A DNA stretch of 64,000 nucleotides. Source: Fremontodendron californicum. Lineage: Eukaryota > Streptophyta > Magnoliopsida > Malvales > Malvaceae. Position 1 is the stretch's first letter; every line of letters starts with the position of its first letter. Below are positions 1 to 12,557 of this stretch, piece after piece. Under the pieces are notes generated by a model. The model searched no databases and was not told where the DNA came from. It saw nothing but the letters and a program-made list of their open reading frames with translations. The stretch lies in assembly GCA_030761205.1 (NCBI GenBank), contig JAULJL010000020.1:3167001-3231000 (forward strand), written 5' to 3'. Made by a program: the position numbers and the translations under genes.

Positions 1-684
1 TGATCTGCTTGGTGGCATGAAGTGAAAAAATTATACTATATACACTTCCCACCACTCAGCCATAGTCCTAGCCAATTAAATCTGAAAATCTGATTTATTT
101 TAATTTAATTATTAAGAATCAAGCTACTAGAATCAAGCTCTTTTTGGGATTAATAATCTGAAAGATTTCGCTATGTGGGATTGATTCTAGTAGCTTGATT
201 CTCTCCTAAATTATTAAGAATCTCTTGCATATATACCTCAATCTTTTGTAGAATCTAAGAGAAATCAAACTATTAGTATTGTAATCGTATCATAATCCCT
301 CGTATTTAGCCTATAATCTATACAATTGATATAATTACGATAACACCTCAGCTCCAAATTGCAGTCAAAAGCTTTAGTTTTCATATTGCCAAACACAATT
401 TAGATTTTCAATCTCCTGATTTACCTATCAAAGAACATAACATTAAGATTGAAACATATATATATACATTTAATTAAAATCATGTTAAAAAACTAAAAAA
501 AGACATTGGATTTCTGGCACTGTATTTTTCACTGCAAACATCGGTAATCAAGTATATATATGAACAATTAATATATACTAGTAACATGTAAAGTATCAAA
601 CACCACCCAAAAACCAGACGTAATATAAAGGATTGACAAAGATAAGAAACAACCAGAAGCCCCCTTCTTCCTTACAAATTTCAC
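1..684. other. intergenic region / 3' flank of the 685-1155 gene
   Basis: AT-rich DNA with no reading frame that looks coding. It contains the perfect hairpin described at 115-202. The last ~100 bases are probably the 3' untranslated region of the minus-strand gene that stops at 685. Confidence 0.6.
115..202. repeat. perfect 22-bp inverted repeat with 44-nt loop
   Basis: Positions 115-136 and 181-202 are exact reverse complements over 22 bp, separated by 44 nt. The arm itself contains AGAATCAAGCT twice. The stem length and loop size are compatible with a small-RNA precursor or a short foldback MITE remnant. Nothing in the sequence decides between these. Confidence 0.75.
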
Positions 685-1155
685 TTAGAAAAAAGCAGCT
701 TTTCTCTTTGTAACAGCAAAGCTCCTGCTCCTTGGGAAAACATCAGTCTTGACCTTGATATCTTCTTCAAATTCACAAGGCTCGTCTTCATCAATCCGCC
801 CAATCCCAACACTGTGACTTCTAGGCATATTATTTGCCAAAGTAGTGTTGGGAGAGTGCCTTGCCTGCTGTCTTTTAAGAAGGTCCAACTGAACCTTGTT
901 GCCTAAACTCCTTGTTGAAGCAGCCCTCATAAGTTCCCTCAAGTCATCATCGGCGCCGTTTCCCGATTTCGTTGAGCTGACACTATAGCTCCTTGGCAAA
1001 GTATTAACTTGGCCTGTAGGGCAACCCATGACCGTGCCATAGCCAATCCTGTCCGAGTATTCTGTCATGCTTTTTATATAGAAATCCCTGGCTTTGATCA
1101 GAATCCTGATCGGTGCCTTTAGATATCTGCTTAGTTTGCTGCCTTTCTTGCTCAT
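685..1155 (-). CDS. small basic plant protein with three PRSxS repeats, function unknown
   Basis: A single-exon reading frame of 156 residues. The start is the ATG at 1155; the frame stays open upstream, but only to a TTG, so I reject the longer version. The N-terminus is strongly basic (MSKKGSKLSRYLKAPIRILI, then KARDFYIKSM at residues 21-30), a conserved block I recall from a plant family of uncharacterised proteins. Three spaced motifs PRSYS (54-58), PRSHS (111-115) and PRSRS (141-145) follow, with a related STRSL at 80-84. Between them lie an acidic patch (IDEDEPCEFEED, 121-132) and a K-rich end. No signal peptide or clear membrane helix is visible. The Ser/Arg motifs resemble basophilic kinase or 14-3-3 sites, which is inference. 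A TATA-like box lies ~150 bp upstream. I am sure it is a gene, not of its role. Confidence 0.85.
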   Translation of the reverse strand: MSKKGSKLSRYLKAPIRILIKARDFYIKSMTEYSDRIGYGTVMGCPTGQVNTLPRSYSVSSTKSGNGADDDLRELMRAASTRSLGNKVQLDLLKRQQARHSPNTTLANNMPRSHSVGIGRIDEDEPCEFEEDIKVKTDVFPRSRSFAVTKRKAAFF

Positions 1156-1304
1156 ATTGCTGTTTGATAAGAAAGAAAACAAGAGGAAAAAAAAAAAGAC
1201 TAAGAAAGAATGGAGTTGAAGATTCTTTGATGGATAGTATAATTAAGATTGATCATTGATTGAAAGCTATCTATGAACAAAAAAAACAGGTTTGGTTAAG
1301 AAGG

Positions 1305-1311
1305 ATTTATA
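1305..1311 (-). promoter_or_regulatory. TATA box of the 685-1155 gene
   Basis: On the minus strand the sequence reads CTTTATAAATCC, about 150 bp upstream of the ATG at 1155. This implies a 5' leader of roughly 110-120 nt. CCAAT-like motifs lie further upstream near 1350-1385. Confidence 0.5.
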
Positions 1312-2901
1312 AAGGAGAGGGGGTTGAGCGCTATAATAACAGGGGACGAGCCAATCTTTAAAATTTGCCATGAAAGCGATTTGGCTGTTCTTAATATAAA
1401 AATAAGAATAATAATAATAAAAAAGGATTGCTTCCAACGAAGCGTTTGGGAATATGAAATATTTTATGGACTTTGTCAAGGCAATGCCGAAAATATGTTT
1501 CATAATTCAAACAAGGTAGAACAAGACATTAGAGAAAATCCAATGTATTACACTAAATATTGTTTTAACTTATGTTAAAACGAATTTGGATGAGTATTGA
1601 ATATAAATATATTTAATTTTTTTATTAAAATTCTTTTGTATATTTGAAAGATTATATTTTTATATATATATTCGAATATATATTAAACACAAATATCGAA
1701 TACAAGTATTTTAAAAAAAATGAAGAGTCTAACTAACACAAGTTTTAATCGAGAAAAAATTAGTATATGACTGAATTTTTGGCTGAAAAGATTAAAATTG
1801 TCGTCCGGTTCAAAACAAGGATTTAAGTCAATAATTTTCATTGCATTTTTAATCATTATCTCTCCTTTTCTTGTACTCAAATTTTGTCCATTATAATTAG
1901 ATTGAGTGAGTTTTCAAAGCTATGAAGAATATTATATATACTACTCCAAACCAACAAGTTAGAGATAAAAGAATTAGATTATAAAATTTTAGTAAGTGGT
2001 CAAGTACGTACTATGCAGCTTAATTGGTCAAGAATTCAGCTAGCTCGATAAATTCAAATAATATTTATGTTTTATTTTATTATTGAGTTTTGCTATAATT
2101 GTAAATTTATCAAATACAACACTTGTTAGCAAAAAAATTTATTCTAATAATGAGATAATGTTGTACTTATTTCAATTATCCAGAAAAAGAAAGAAAGATA
2201 CTGTTTTTTTTTTTTGGATAAGCAAGAAAGATAACGTTGTACTTACTTTTATTTATGTATTTAATAAACCAATACCTAGACGTACCTAATTAAATGTCAT
2301 GCTTTCCTCACATGAAAATGGCCTTCAATTTCCAATTTTCCATGGTCTGATTTGGGAAGAAAAAAAAAACAAAGGAAAAACATAATCTTTATTAGATTTT
2401 GAAAGGGATAAGTTTTCAAAATTAATATTAATTAATATAAAATAATTTCCTATGATCTGATTAAAAACAAATTAAGTTCTTATCATCTTGTCTGCTATAG
2501 TACCTAGTTGAAGTTCTTATTAATTAATTATTTCAATAATTATATAATAATAGTAAAAAAATTATCTCATTCACTGTCAGTTGAATTTTTAAATTTAATA
2601 AGCGATATTAGTAGATTGACACATGCATCATAAAGTATATTTAAAAAAAATTAATTTTAAAAAATAAAACATATAACAATATTTTAACCCCACCTATAAT
2701 TTTTTTTTAACTCCACTATCAGTGTATTAAAAACAAACTCATAATAATATGCTTACATCAATCCCAAATTTAAAAGACTTAATTCTATGTTAATTTTTCT
2801 TATTTGTATTTGCTGGACATTATAATATGTGATCTATCACTAATTAATCACAAGGATAATTTTACAAAAATTAAGCTAATCACATTCTAATTAAGGAGGG
2901 C
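1312..2901. other. AT-rich intergenic region
   Basis: The proximal promoter of the minus-strand gene lies at the left. The rest is AT-rich with short ORFs that lack any family signature. I see no gene here. Confidence 0.5.
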
Positions 2902-3561
2902 TAGGATGTAAATGAACAAAGCGTTCGATGGACGATTTGTGAACAATTCGATTTCTGTTCGTTTATCAAGTTAAATAAACGATTATAAACATGATTTTAA
3001 GGTATGTTTATTAAACGAACCGAACACGAACAAAATCTGTTCAGTTCATTTATGTTCACAAACAAGCTCATTTATGGATTGTTTAAAATTAGTTTAATAA
3101 ATTGTTTAAAACTTGTTTATTGTTCGATTATAATATAATTAATAATAATAATATTTTATTTTATTTACTTATAATATAATTAACATTATTTAATAACTTA
3201 AATTTAATTATATTTGTATTTTATTATTTTAGATTTAATAATAATTTAAAATTAATTAATTTTTTATTTGCGCGTTTATTAAAATTATTAAAATTTGTTT
3301 GTTTATTGTTCATGAACATATTTTTAATTCTTCACGAACATGTTCGATTATATGTTCATGAACATTTTCATTTAATATTCGCGAACAATCTCATTTAATT
3401 TAAATGAACGAACACAAACATACTCAATTTTAAACGAACAGAGCTTGAGCACAATTTTAAAATCTTTAACGAACACGAACAGAACACAAACAAGCTCAAA
3501 AATAAATAAACGAATAGGAACAGAGACTTGTTTGTTCAAGCCCGATTCATTTATAACCCTA
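2902..3561. mobile_element. non-autonomous hAT-like element (family 2, GAAC/GTTC-rich)
   Basis: The element starts TAGGATGTAAATGAAC. The reverse complement of its end reads TAGGGTTATAAATGAA, giving imperfect terminal inverted repeats. The flanking 8-mers AGGAGGGC (2894-2901) and TGGAAGGC (3562-3569) match at 6 of 8, as for an old hAT target duplication. The interior is full of GAACA/TGTTC words in both orientations around an AT-rich core. No transposase is present. Confidence 0.6.
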
Positions 3562-5873
3562 TGGAAGGCCCATCTCTGCTATATTGATTCAAAGGAGCAA
3601 TGCCAAAAATCAAACTTTGAATTAATTATATTACATATGATTGATAATTAGTTTAATTACTTATTTACTTTGCACTTAACATCATATCTTACTTTTTCTT
3701 AAAGAACAAAATTTTCATCAATATAGATTATGAGATCAAATTTTAAAGGCTAAAATAACAATAACAAAAACTCTTGAATTTTATCACTTTATATAAATAA
3801 GTCAATATATTTTTATTACACCCAAATAAACTCTAATTAATCTTTAATTTGCACCTAAATAAATCTTTGAGCTTTAATTTGTATTCAGATAAACTCTTAA
3901 CTTTTAATTTTACTTAAATAAGTCTTTAATAAAAACTTATTTGAATGCAAAAGATAAGAGCTTATTTGGTTATAATAAAAACATAAGAGCTTACTTTAAA
4001 AAAAAAATGAAATAGTTCAAGTTTAAAAAAAATAAAAATATTTAGTCAATTTTAAAGCAAATTTTGGTTTTGAAAAACATTGTAATCCCTTTGGATTATG
4101 TCTATATAGTTTATTAATCTTTTATTAACCTAGTTGGCATATTTGATGGTCATTTTTTTTAAAAAATGGCTAAAACTCAAAAGAGAATATTATTAGAATT
4201 AATAAATGAATCATCTAATTACTAAGACTTTATACTTTAACCAGATGTCAATCCCAGAATGTCTAGTTAGCAAGCTAAAAACAATTTAAGATAGCATAGA
4301 AGATATAGAAGACAAATAGATTAGCATGGTAAAAAAATGCCACAATTAGAGATCTATCCCATCATATATTGCTTGACTTTGAATTCAATATCTCAAATTT
4401 TCTTGTTGTATAAAATTACATGATAATGTAATTCCATAAAAAAGAAATTTAGAACAATCAAACTTGATAGGTTAAATTAAATGAATATAAACCAAATAAA
4501 GTTGTGTCACTATAAAATCTTATAAGATTAGATTTTGGATAAGAATCATTGAAAGGTAAATTCCACTAGATATATAATAAAATATGATTCTGCAACTTAG
4601 GCATGCCCTATGATTCTTTCTTTTATTCTTTTTACTATAATTAACATAAGAAACTTGTTTAATTATTGAATGCCTTTTTTTTTCTCATTTCTTGTGAAAA
4701 TTATCTTCTCTTTAATTTTATCAAATTTAATACTTCTCTACTTATCAAAAGCAAGTAAATTTTTTTATTTATGCAACCCTCTCAAAATCTGAATTAGTCT
4801 TGGCTCTCAATTGATCTTTTAAAAAAAAAAAAAAAGAAATTGATGAATATTCAATCATATGCAAGCAGCCAAGTCGAAAAATTTTGTTAAATTTAACAGT
4901 TTTTCTTTTAATCAATAAATAACTGAGATTCTGAAAATATTGACTCAAATTGATAACAATTTGTTCATCATCCAGCTGAACATGAATTATCTTTTTTTAT
5001 ATACTTAGTTTTTAATTAATTATCTACCATGTCAACAACACCAAAATGAATATTTCAAATCAAAATTTTCTAATTATATCGACTTGAATCACTTTACCAA
5101 CTTCATGGATTTTGTTGAACAAAGAGAGTTGACTATGTCATCAGTAAGCTAAGCTGGCTTTGCATATGTAATTATCAGTTAATAATGCAGTGAGGTAGAT
5201 AAGAAAAATTTCAAACTTCCAAATGGAACTTCTTACTTCTGACTTCTGATTTATGATTTAAAAAGTTGATGGTTTTGATTGGAAGGGAGAAGATGGATTA
5301 TATTATACAAGTTAGAGCTTGAATTCAACTAAAGAAAACTTTGTTCAATTCTTTTTGTTAATAGCTTGTTTGAAGCAGGAATCTTTATTAATTAAAAATA
5401 AAGAAGCTCCATGAAAATTGATTGGTAAGAATTGGAATAGTTCAACTGAAAAGCCTGAAGAGATGCTCAGCTTTTCTGTTTAACTCATGAAGATAGTTGA
5501 AATTTTTGTTGAGTACTTGAAAGAAAGTTTCATCGATTTACTAATCCTCATTCTACAGGCCATATTTTTGTACAAAAATGGTTAAGAGGATATGTCAATG
5601 CCATCAAATTGACAAAGAAAACTGTACATATATAGAGAGAAAAGATGATAGATCTTAAACAAGTTTGGGCTGAGAATGAGAATGAGACCTTACATACATT
5701 GACTTCAAAGTCCCGGGTAGAACGTAAACAGGATGGAAATTAATCCCAGGCTGTCCCTAACCCCAAGCATTGATGCACAATCAATGTCTTGACTTGACCC
5801 TATTATATTCTGTAGTACCTGGATTTCTAGGTGGCAAACACCTATCATCCTCTTATAATATACACTTGTCGAG
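3562..5873. other. AT-rich intergenic region
   Basis: No coding region recognised. Positions 3765-4010 hold repeated phrases such as AAATAAACTCTTAA and TTTAATTTGCACC. A related stretch in the opposite orientation occurs at 62330-62450, so this is probably an old dispersed repeat. The right end (about 5690-5880) resembles the left part of the LTR-like remnant that continues after the hAT insertion at 5882. Confidence 0.45.
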
Positions 5874-5881
5874 CTCACAGT

Positions 5882-6408
5882 TAGACCTGTTCAAGAGTCG
5901 GGTTATCCGTTCAAACCCAAAGATCAGCCCATATTTTGGAGGGTTTGGACAAAAATATTAGATCCGAAATATGGGTTTGGACAAAAAAATGAGGCCCATT
6001 TAGAAAATGAACCGGGCCTTGGCTCTAACAATCAAGGCTCGAGTCTCGCCCGACCCGTTTTTCATTTATATAATATATTATGTAATTTATATCATATAAA
6101 AATGAATATATATAATATTATAATATAAACATTTAAAAATATGATAAATATTCATGTTTTAGAACTAAATAAAAGAAAGGAAAAAAAAATATAAAATTAC
6201 TAAAAATTAAATAAAAAATAACATATTTGTTTAAATTTTTTTATAAAAAAAATATGCAAGGGTCTAAACGGGATTGGACTATCCATTTACAAATATGGGC
6301 GGACTTGGACAGAATTTGAGACCCATATTTCGGGCCGGGCTTGGGCAAATATATGTGGTGTTGATATCATACCTAAGCCTGGCCCGGCCCGGCCAATGAG
6401 CACCTCTA
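5882..6408. mobile_element. hAT MITE, main family (527 bp)
   Basis: It begins TAGACCTGTTCAAGAGTC; the reverse complement of its end begins TAGAGGTGCTCATTGGCC. It is flanked by a perfect 8-bp target duplication, CTCACAGT, at 5874-5881 and 6409-6416, the hAT length. Arms are GC-rich (GGCCCGGCCCGG) and the core is AT-rich, with no transposase. It is inserted into an LTR-like remnant. Confidence 0.9.
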
Positions 6409-6416
6409 CTCACAGT

Positions 6417-6690
6417 TATAGACAATTAGTTAGGTATAAAAAGATAGATAAATCGTATTTCATGCAAGGTTTTTGAAAACCCTACCATTATAAAATTCTC
6501 TCTGCACATTCTCTGCCTACCATGATAACTCTCTAAACTCTCATTGATTTAAGAATTGAAGCGCGTTTTGGAGTCCAAACTTCGACACCCCTTTAACGTT
6601 TTTAGTGTTTCACAAAACCAACTCATCCAATTTCAAAGAGTTCCAGAAGCTCACCAGCTTCCTCACCAAAAAAACATCAACAGATCCAAA
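6417..6690 (+). mobile_element. LTR-like remnant, right part
   Basis: After the hAT target duplication the text runs through CTCTCTAAACTCTCATTGAT, a pyrimidine-rich stretch, and ends near CATCAACA at about 6675-6682. The same order of phrases occurs in the well-delimited solo LTR at 57303-57571 and in 18390-18600. I infer a degraded LTR fragment; its left boundary was not found. Confidence 0.4.
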
Positions 6691-6893
6691 AGTCTATGAT
6701 GCTAAGTCCCGACTTGTCCCAGGCAAGATTTTTTAGTGTTTTGACCGATGAAGTTTGTTAATTTATTGAAAATAATTAAGGTGAAAAAGATTACATATGA
6801 ACAATATTAATCAAAGGTCAATTCATGCACACACAGGGGAACTCATTAGAATCCGTAATCACCTGATTAAAGTCACTGTAGACTAAACAATAT

Positions 6894-7123
6894 TAGATAC
6901 GACATGAACACGATACGAAAAAAAAATTAAAATACAACACGAAACACGATACGACAATGAAAAGAAACACGGACACGACACAAATATATAAACATGTCAA
7001 AATCAATATAATAACATAAATTATTAACACGTCAAAATTTATACAAATATAAAATACCTTAAATATGATTATAACACGAGAAAATATAAAAACATGACAA
7101 GGATACATGAATTGTCAAGTCTA
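6894..7123. repeat. CACGA/TCGTG-rich dispersed repeat, copy 1
   Basis: The stretch is dense in ACACGA and ACGATACG words on the plus strand. It shares phrases such as AATTATTAACACGTCAAAAT and TATAAATATAAAATACTTTA (allowing differences) with copies at 15917-16222, 16675-16862 (opposite strand) and 35697-35835. Both ends start TAGA when read inward, which may mean hAT-type ends. Flanking 8-mers match poorly (5 of 8). Confidence 0.55.
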
Positions 7124-7629
7124 AAAAATCATGCTATTATTCGGCCATGGGTGCCTGTTGCGGGTATGGCGATAGGAGAGGTACCTATATCTTCTAAGCC
7201 AATTCAGCTATCTTATCCATTACTATTAGCAAAATTTTGTTTATATGACAGACAAGTTTGTCAACTATAGGACATCATAGACAATTGCTGGGCGGGAAAA
7301 AAGGTTCACATGACTTGAATTGTAATTCATTCATCCTTTTATATGCACAGATTGGGCTAGGAAAATGCCTGTCTGAAACTAGAAACACATGCTTTATATG
7401 TGCCATCAAAATAGTTATGTCCAAATTTCAATAAGTTCAGTAATGTTTTATGGGTTGAAGATTTTCCAATCTAGCATTCAATAATATTTATAGCTAAAAT
7501 ATTACAAAATTTCAGTTCAAGAGCCACAATGCAAGATGGTTATAAGTTCATTGTTTATTGTCTCTTATATTTATTAGCTTGTTACTTCCATCATTAAATT
7601 GGACCATTTTATCCTTCAACTTATATTCA

Positions 7630-8395
7630 TCTATACTAATATAATGGGAATGATTGAATTGGTGTCACGAGTCAAGTGATACCAACTCATTTGGTGAAAT
7701 TACGTAAAAATCAAAATAAATTTATATATCTATATCTATCTATCTATACTTACTAATATAATGAGAATGGTTGAGTTGGTGTCACGAGTCAAGTGATACC
7801 AATTCAATTGGTGAAATTACATAAAAACCAAAATATAATAAAATAATTAGAAGGATATTTATGTCTTTTTATTGGTATAAAGAAATATGTTTTTTAAAGA
7901 AATTACCCTCTTAAAAAATTACTATCACATTTTTACTTTTATAACTTTCTCATCTCTTTTAAATTTTTTTTTTTTTATCAAAACTACCAACCCATTAAGT
8001 AACTCATTTTTATAAAAAAAAAAAAAAAAATTCTTCACTCACATAGTGAGTGTGTCACGAGTGTGATACTAGTATCTAGTACTAATATAATGGGAATGAC
8101 TGAGTTGGTGTCACGAGTCAAGTGACACCAACTCAGTTGGTGAAATTACGTAAAAATCAAAATAAAATAAAATAATAAAATAATTTGAAACTTATTTTTG
8201 TCTTTTTATTTTTATAAAAAAACATGTTTTTAAAAGAAACTACCCACTCTTAAAAAAAATTACTATTACATTTTTACTTTTATAACTTTCTCATCTCTTT
8301 TAATTTTTTTTTTTTCAAAACTACCTACCCATTAAGTAACTTCCTTAAAAAAAATTATTTTCTTCACTCATATAGTAAGTGTGTCAAAATCTAGT
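7630..8395 (+). repeat. tandem Helitron-like units (three copies, ~329-bp period)
   Basis: Three head-to-tail units each begin near ACTAATATAATGGGAATG and then carry a stem-loop, TGAGTTGGTGTCAC-loop-GTGACACCAACTCA. Copy 1 (7630-7740) is truncated; copies 2 and 3 (about 7744-8080 and 8081-8395) are near full length. The stem begins at 7655, 7772 and 8101. Units 2 and 3 end in CTAGT, the usual Helitron 3' terminal sequence. No Rep/helicase is encoded. The class is inference from the TCTAYACTAATATAA-like start and CTAGT end. Confidence 0.6.
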
Positions 8396-8538
8396 ATGTA
8401 TCTTAGTTAAATACTAGTAGTAATATTATACTTAAATTCTAATATGTTTGCATTCGAATATTTGACTTAATAATAAATGTATGTATCTCTTTATACTTAA
8501 AAGAGTTAAATTTAAAACATTTTCTTCTTTATAAAAAC

Positions 8539-8572
<34 letters not shown>

Positions 8573-8585
8573 GGAGAGAGAGAGA
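8539..8585. repeat. compound (AT)n-(AG)n microsatellite
   Basis: A run of AT dinucleotides passes directly into AG dinucleotides with one GGG interruption. It is typical eukaryotic simple-sequence DNA. Confidence 0.9.
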
Positions 8586-11500
8586 ATTCTAATATGCTTA
8601 AGTATTAAGATGAAAATTAAAATTTCAATAAAAAAATGACAAGTTAAATTCAAAATTTCTTTTATGGAAACCCACTTTTATCGTTTTGAAATATGCATAC
8701 CAGCATTGAAGCCTAGAGGCCGAAGGTATTTATTTGTTGATACGAAGAGAGTTTGAAATCGGGCTTGGATTGAATGATGTAAATGGGCATTGCCCACTAT
8801 TCTATGGGCTTCTGTCGTTTTTGTATCTATATAATTACTATTTGTTTTGTTAGTACTTATTATTATTTCCATTTTGGATAATCAATTTTTGGCCATGTTT
8901 GAAAGCAAAAAATTTGACTATGATTTTAATAATGATTCAACCTATACTTGCCTAAGGATTAGATTACTCGTTCGGTCTGACAGATTTGATCTGAATTGAT
9001 CAGGTTTGGATAATTTTTTTTTGTAATTCGAGTCGGTTCGACTCGAATTACTATTCATTAAATAAAAAATATTTATTATTTAAATTTAATTCTAATATAT
9101 ATATATTAATATAAAATTTTAATATTTTTTGAACAGTGAAACGGACTTTCGGATCAGTCCGAACCCGATTTGAAACGAACTTGAATAAAAAAAAATCTGA
9201 GACGTGATCCGATCCAATCCATAAACAGATTTAATTCAATCTCGACTCTTTGAATAGGAAAAAAACAGGCATCAATCATAGATATTAAATTAATACACGT
9301 TTTCAATATGTTTGAAATCTTTGAATACATGTTTTGAGTATGGATTAAGTTAAGTTACACTTTACCCAATTTTCTTTATGGTTAGCAACTTAGCATCAAC
9401 TATTAGTTAAGTTGAAATTGATTATCTTATTTATCCATTCATTTTTTTTCATGACAAAGATATAACATGATAATTAAGTTAAACCCTTAGATAATGAACT
9501 CTTTATAAAGTGGTAAGAGAAATGATGAGACTATGGTTCTTCAACATTTCAAATCACTAATTTCTTAGGCTATTAACTTTAATTAATTTATAATCATCAT
9601 TAAAACTTAAAAAATTCAGCTAGATTAAGATCTTCTCACACTTTCACACACATACAAAAAAAAAAAAAACACTATAAAAACTGATGACTGCTGAAAAAAA
9701 TCACTTTTTTGTGGGTCATGTGACACCCTATATGGGTAGCATATGCCTATGTGATTTCCTAATGTTTTTAGGTATCTGAAAAACTTAGATTTAAAATTCA
9801 TTTAAAACCCATGTCTTGATTTCTTCCCTCTTTTATGAATTTTAAAATGGACTCACCCCACCCATCTTTAATACAACTAAAAGAACATACGAATCCAAAA
9901 AAAAAATACCTGTCCAATTTTAATAAGCAATTAATCTAATTAATCCCAACCCCTTTGAATCTACTCAAATCTTTAATACCCTTAATATAATATAATATAA
10001 TTCAATTCAAACTTAAATTCATTAATTCATTTAATTAAACAAATAATTTTGAGAACCCAATATCTCCAATTTTCCATCGCATTTCCCATCCAACTCTTTG
10101 AAAGTCTAGATCTGTTCATGAGTCGAGAAGAGTCGAGTCGCGATCCGAAATTTTTTTATTTTTTCACCCAGCCAACCCGGTTTATTGTTTAAATAATAAT
10201 AAAAAATAAAAATTTTATTTTTTATTTTTTATTAATATTTATATATTTATATAATTAAATTTAAATATTTTTTATTAATTAAACAATGATTTCGACTAGA
10301 ACGGACCCTATCCAAATTAAAAATATTTTTATCCAGATCCGATATAATACAGGTTGGACCTGTCGGATCAAACGAATTAACTAACTTTTGAACAAATTTA
10401 AGTGTGAATTAAAATCCTAACCACCCGATTTTCCAACCCTAACACCATATACCATCTTAAGTGCTGCTATACACTCATTGCTCCATGCATTAAAAAGAAA
10501 AGGGAAAAAATAAAAAAAAAATGGTAAGAAAAAAAAAATTTCAATTAATTATTAAAAAAATGAGAGAAAACAGAGAAAGGAGTATGGGGACACGGCTCAT
10601 AGAGGCGTGCAGTCAAAGCAAAAACTGTCACGGTCAAATGTTTTGCTGGCACTTTACCTAAAATAAACACTTATAAAAATAGGAAATTAAAAAAAAAAAG
10701 AAATAAGAGAGAGAGAGAGTTGGGGGAGTTCCACATAGTGAGCCCCCACGAGGGCCTTTTTGTATCTTTGATTTTTTTTTTTTTGGCCTTTTCATTAATA
10801 TTGAATGACTAAATGGGAAGTAAAAAGAAAAGAAAAAAAATTGGTTTTACTAAAATAAAATAAAATAGTGACTGAAATGTTCGATTTGTTAAATCGAGAT
10901 GTAGATTTACGTTTAATTAAAGACTAAAAGACTGATAAAATATTTTTCATATTCGGCTGTGGGTACATCTATTCAAAAGATCGATTTAATTGTTTGATTT
11001 GATAAATTTAGTTTAAATTGAATCTAATTTAAGGTTTTTTTTATTTACTTGCTATAATTTGAATTATTATTTAATTAATTAAAATAATTTTTTATTTAAA
11101 TTTAGTTATAAATTAATAATATTAATATAAAAATATATTTTAAATAATAAAATAAATTTTTTAAATCTAATGAATTAAGCCAAATCAAGTTTTGAGCAAG
11201 CAAATTTTTATTATTCAAATCTAATTTGATTCATGAACAAATCTAATTATAAAGATTGATTTGATAAACTCTAATGAAATTGAATCAACTTCTTTACTTC
11301 GTGTCGATATCTTTGTTCTTAATTTTTAAACTAGTGTATTACTGGTTCAAATATCTTTAATTTTCTTTAGATTATTAATGTTGAAAATGGATTGTGTTCA
11401 CATAACATATGTGGATGAAGTTTTAAGAAGAGAAGATTCTTTTTTAGCTAAAAAAACAAACATTAAAATCATAATCTTGAAGATTTGGATCCATTTTCCT

Positions 11501-12557
11501 GTTTTTCAATACAAAAATCTTTCTCTACATAGTAGAAAATTCATTAAAAATTGGCAAAAAAAAAAAATCAAAATCCCCAAAATTGGAATAAAATTTATTA
11601 GGGACATAAATTGGAAATTAACTTTTTAGTATTACCTTTATGTTTAAACTAAAGTACTTAAAGTTAAAAGTAAATAGCGGGCGATTACGCAAAGAACTGA
11701 TATGACTGCACTTGTGGTGCGCGGGTAGAGTGGTTTAATTACCGGCTACTACCCGTAATTCCCGGTAACCTGATAATTTTCAACTTTATATTTTTTTTTT
11801 ACTTGGTAAGAAATTTTAAAAAATTCATTTCCTTCATTCAAAGAAAAAAAATAACCATATAAAAAAAAACATAAAATTAAAAATAATGTATTAATTTATA
11901 AAAAATTATTTCATTTATCATAAATAAAATTTTTAAAATTTGTAAGCTAATAAAACATACTTAAAAGTATATTAAAAAATAAAAAAATTTATTTATAAAA
12001 ATAAGTAAAATATGAAAATTTATTAATTCGTTCGCAAAATTTAAAATCTTAATTTATTGATAATTTAATATTTATATTAATATTGCAAATAGTGCCTAAA
12101 TTAGTGTCACAAGTTAACATAACACTAACTCATTAATAAATTTATTAAAAAATCAAAAATAAACTTATAATATAAAATGTAATTAAAAGTGTTTATGTAT
12201 TTTACTTTAAAAAATTATTAGATATTATCTGATAACTTAAAAAAAAAAAAAACCTACATTTTATTTTAATATATAATTCTTTTCAACTCACTTTTTATTT
12301 TAATATAGTTTTTTTAATAGAAACTAAAAAGAAATGGGAAGCATAACTTATTAACAATTTAGGGTGAAAAGGGCTTTTAGGTAATTTGAAAATAGCTTCT
12401 AGGGTTTTGAGAAATTGTTTCATTTCATGGCACTGCCAGCCAGCGGACCCAGTCCCCTCAAATCTCTCTATAGTAAATAATAGTAAGATTGAAAAATGTA
12501 ATAATCCTAATAATAATACTTAATAGTAAAATCTCTGAAAAGATTTGGGTTTTTGGT
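8586..12557. other. AT-rich intergenic region with decayed transposons
   Basis: No gene recognised. 8985-9245 and 10107-10400 are eroded copies of the main hAT family: GC-rich CCGAACCCG-type arms around an AT core, with ends like TAGATCTGTTCATGAGTC. 10980-11260 is a still older relative. 12085-12240 is a diverged copy of the 7630-8395 stem-loop repeat. 11660-11780 is a small GC-richer island whose inverted words TTACCGG and CCGGTAA I cannot assign. Long A and T runs are common. Confidence 0.5.

Noticed and set aside
1156..1182. N-terminal extension of the 685-1155 protein
   Set aside because: The extension starts at TTG, not ATG; plant nuclear genes normally use ATG, available at 1155.
1267..1578. 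Overlapping frames on both strands upstream of the 685-1155 gene
   Set aside because: AT-rich, no family signature, and they cover the likely promoter and TATA box.
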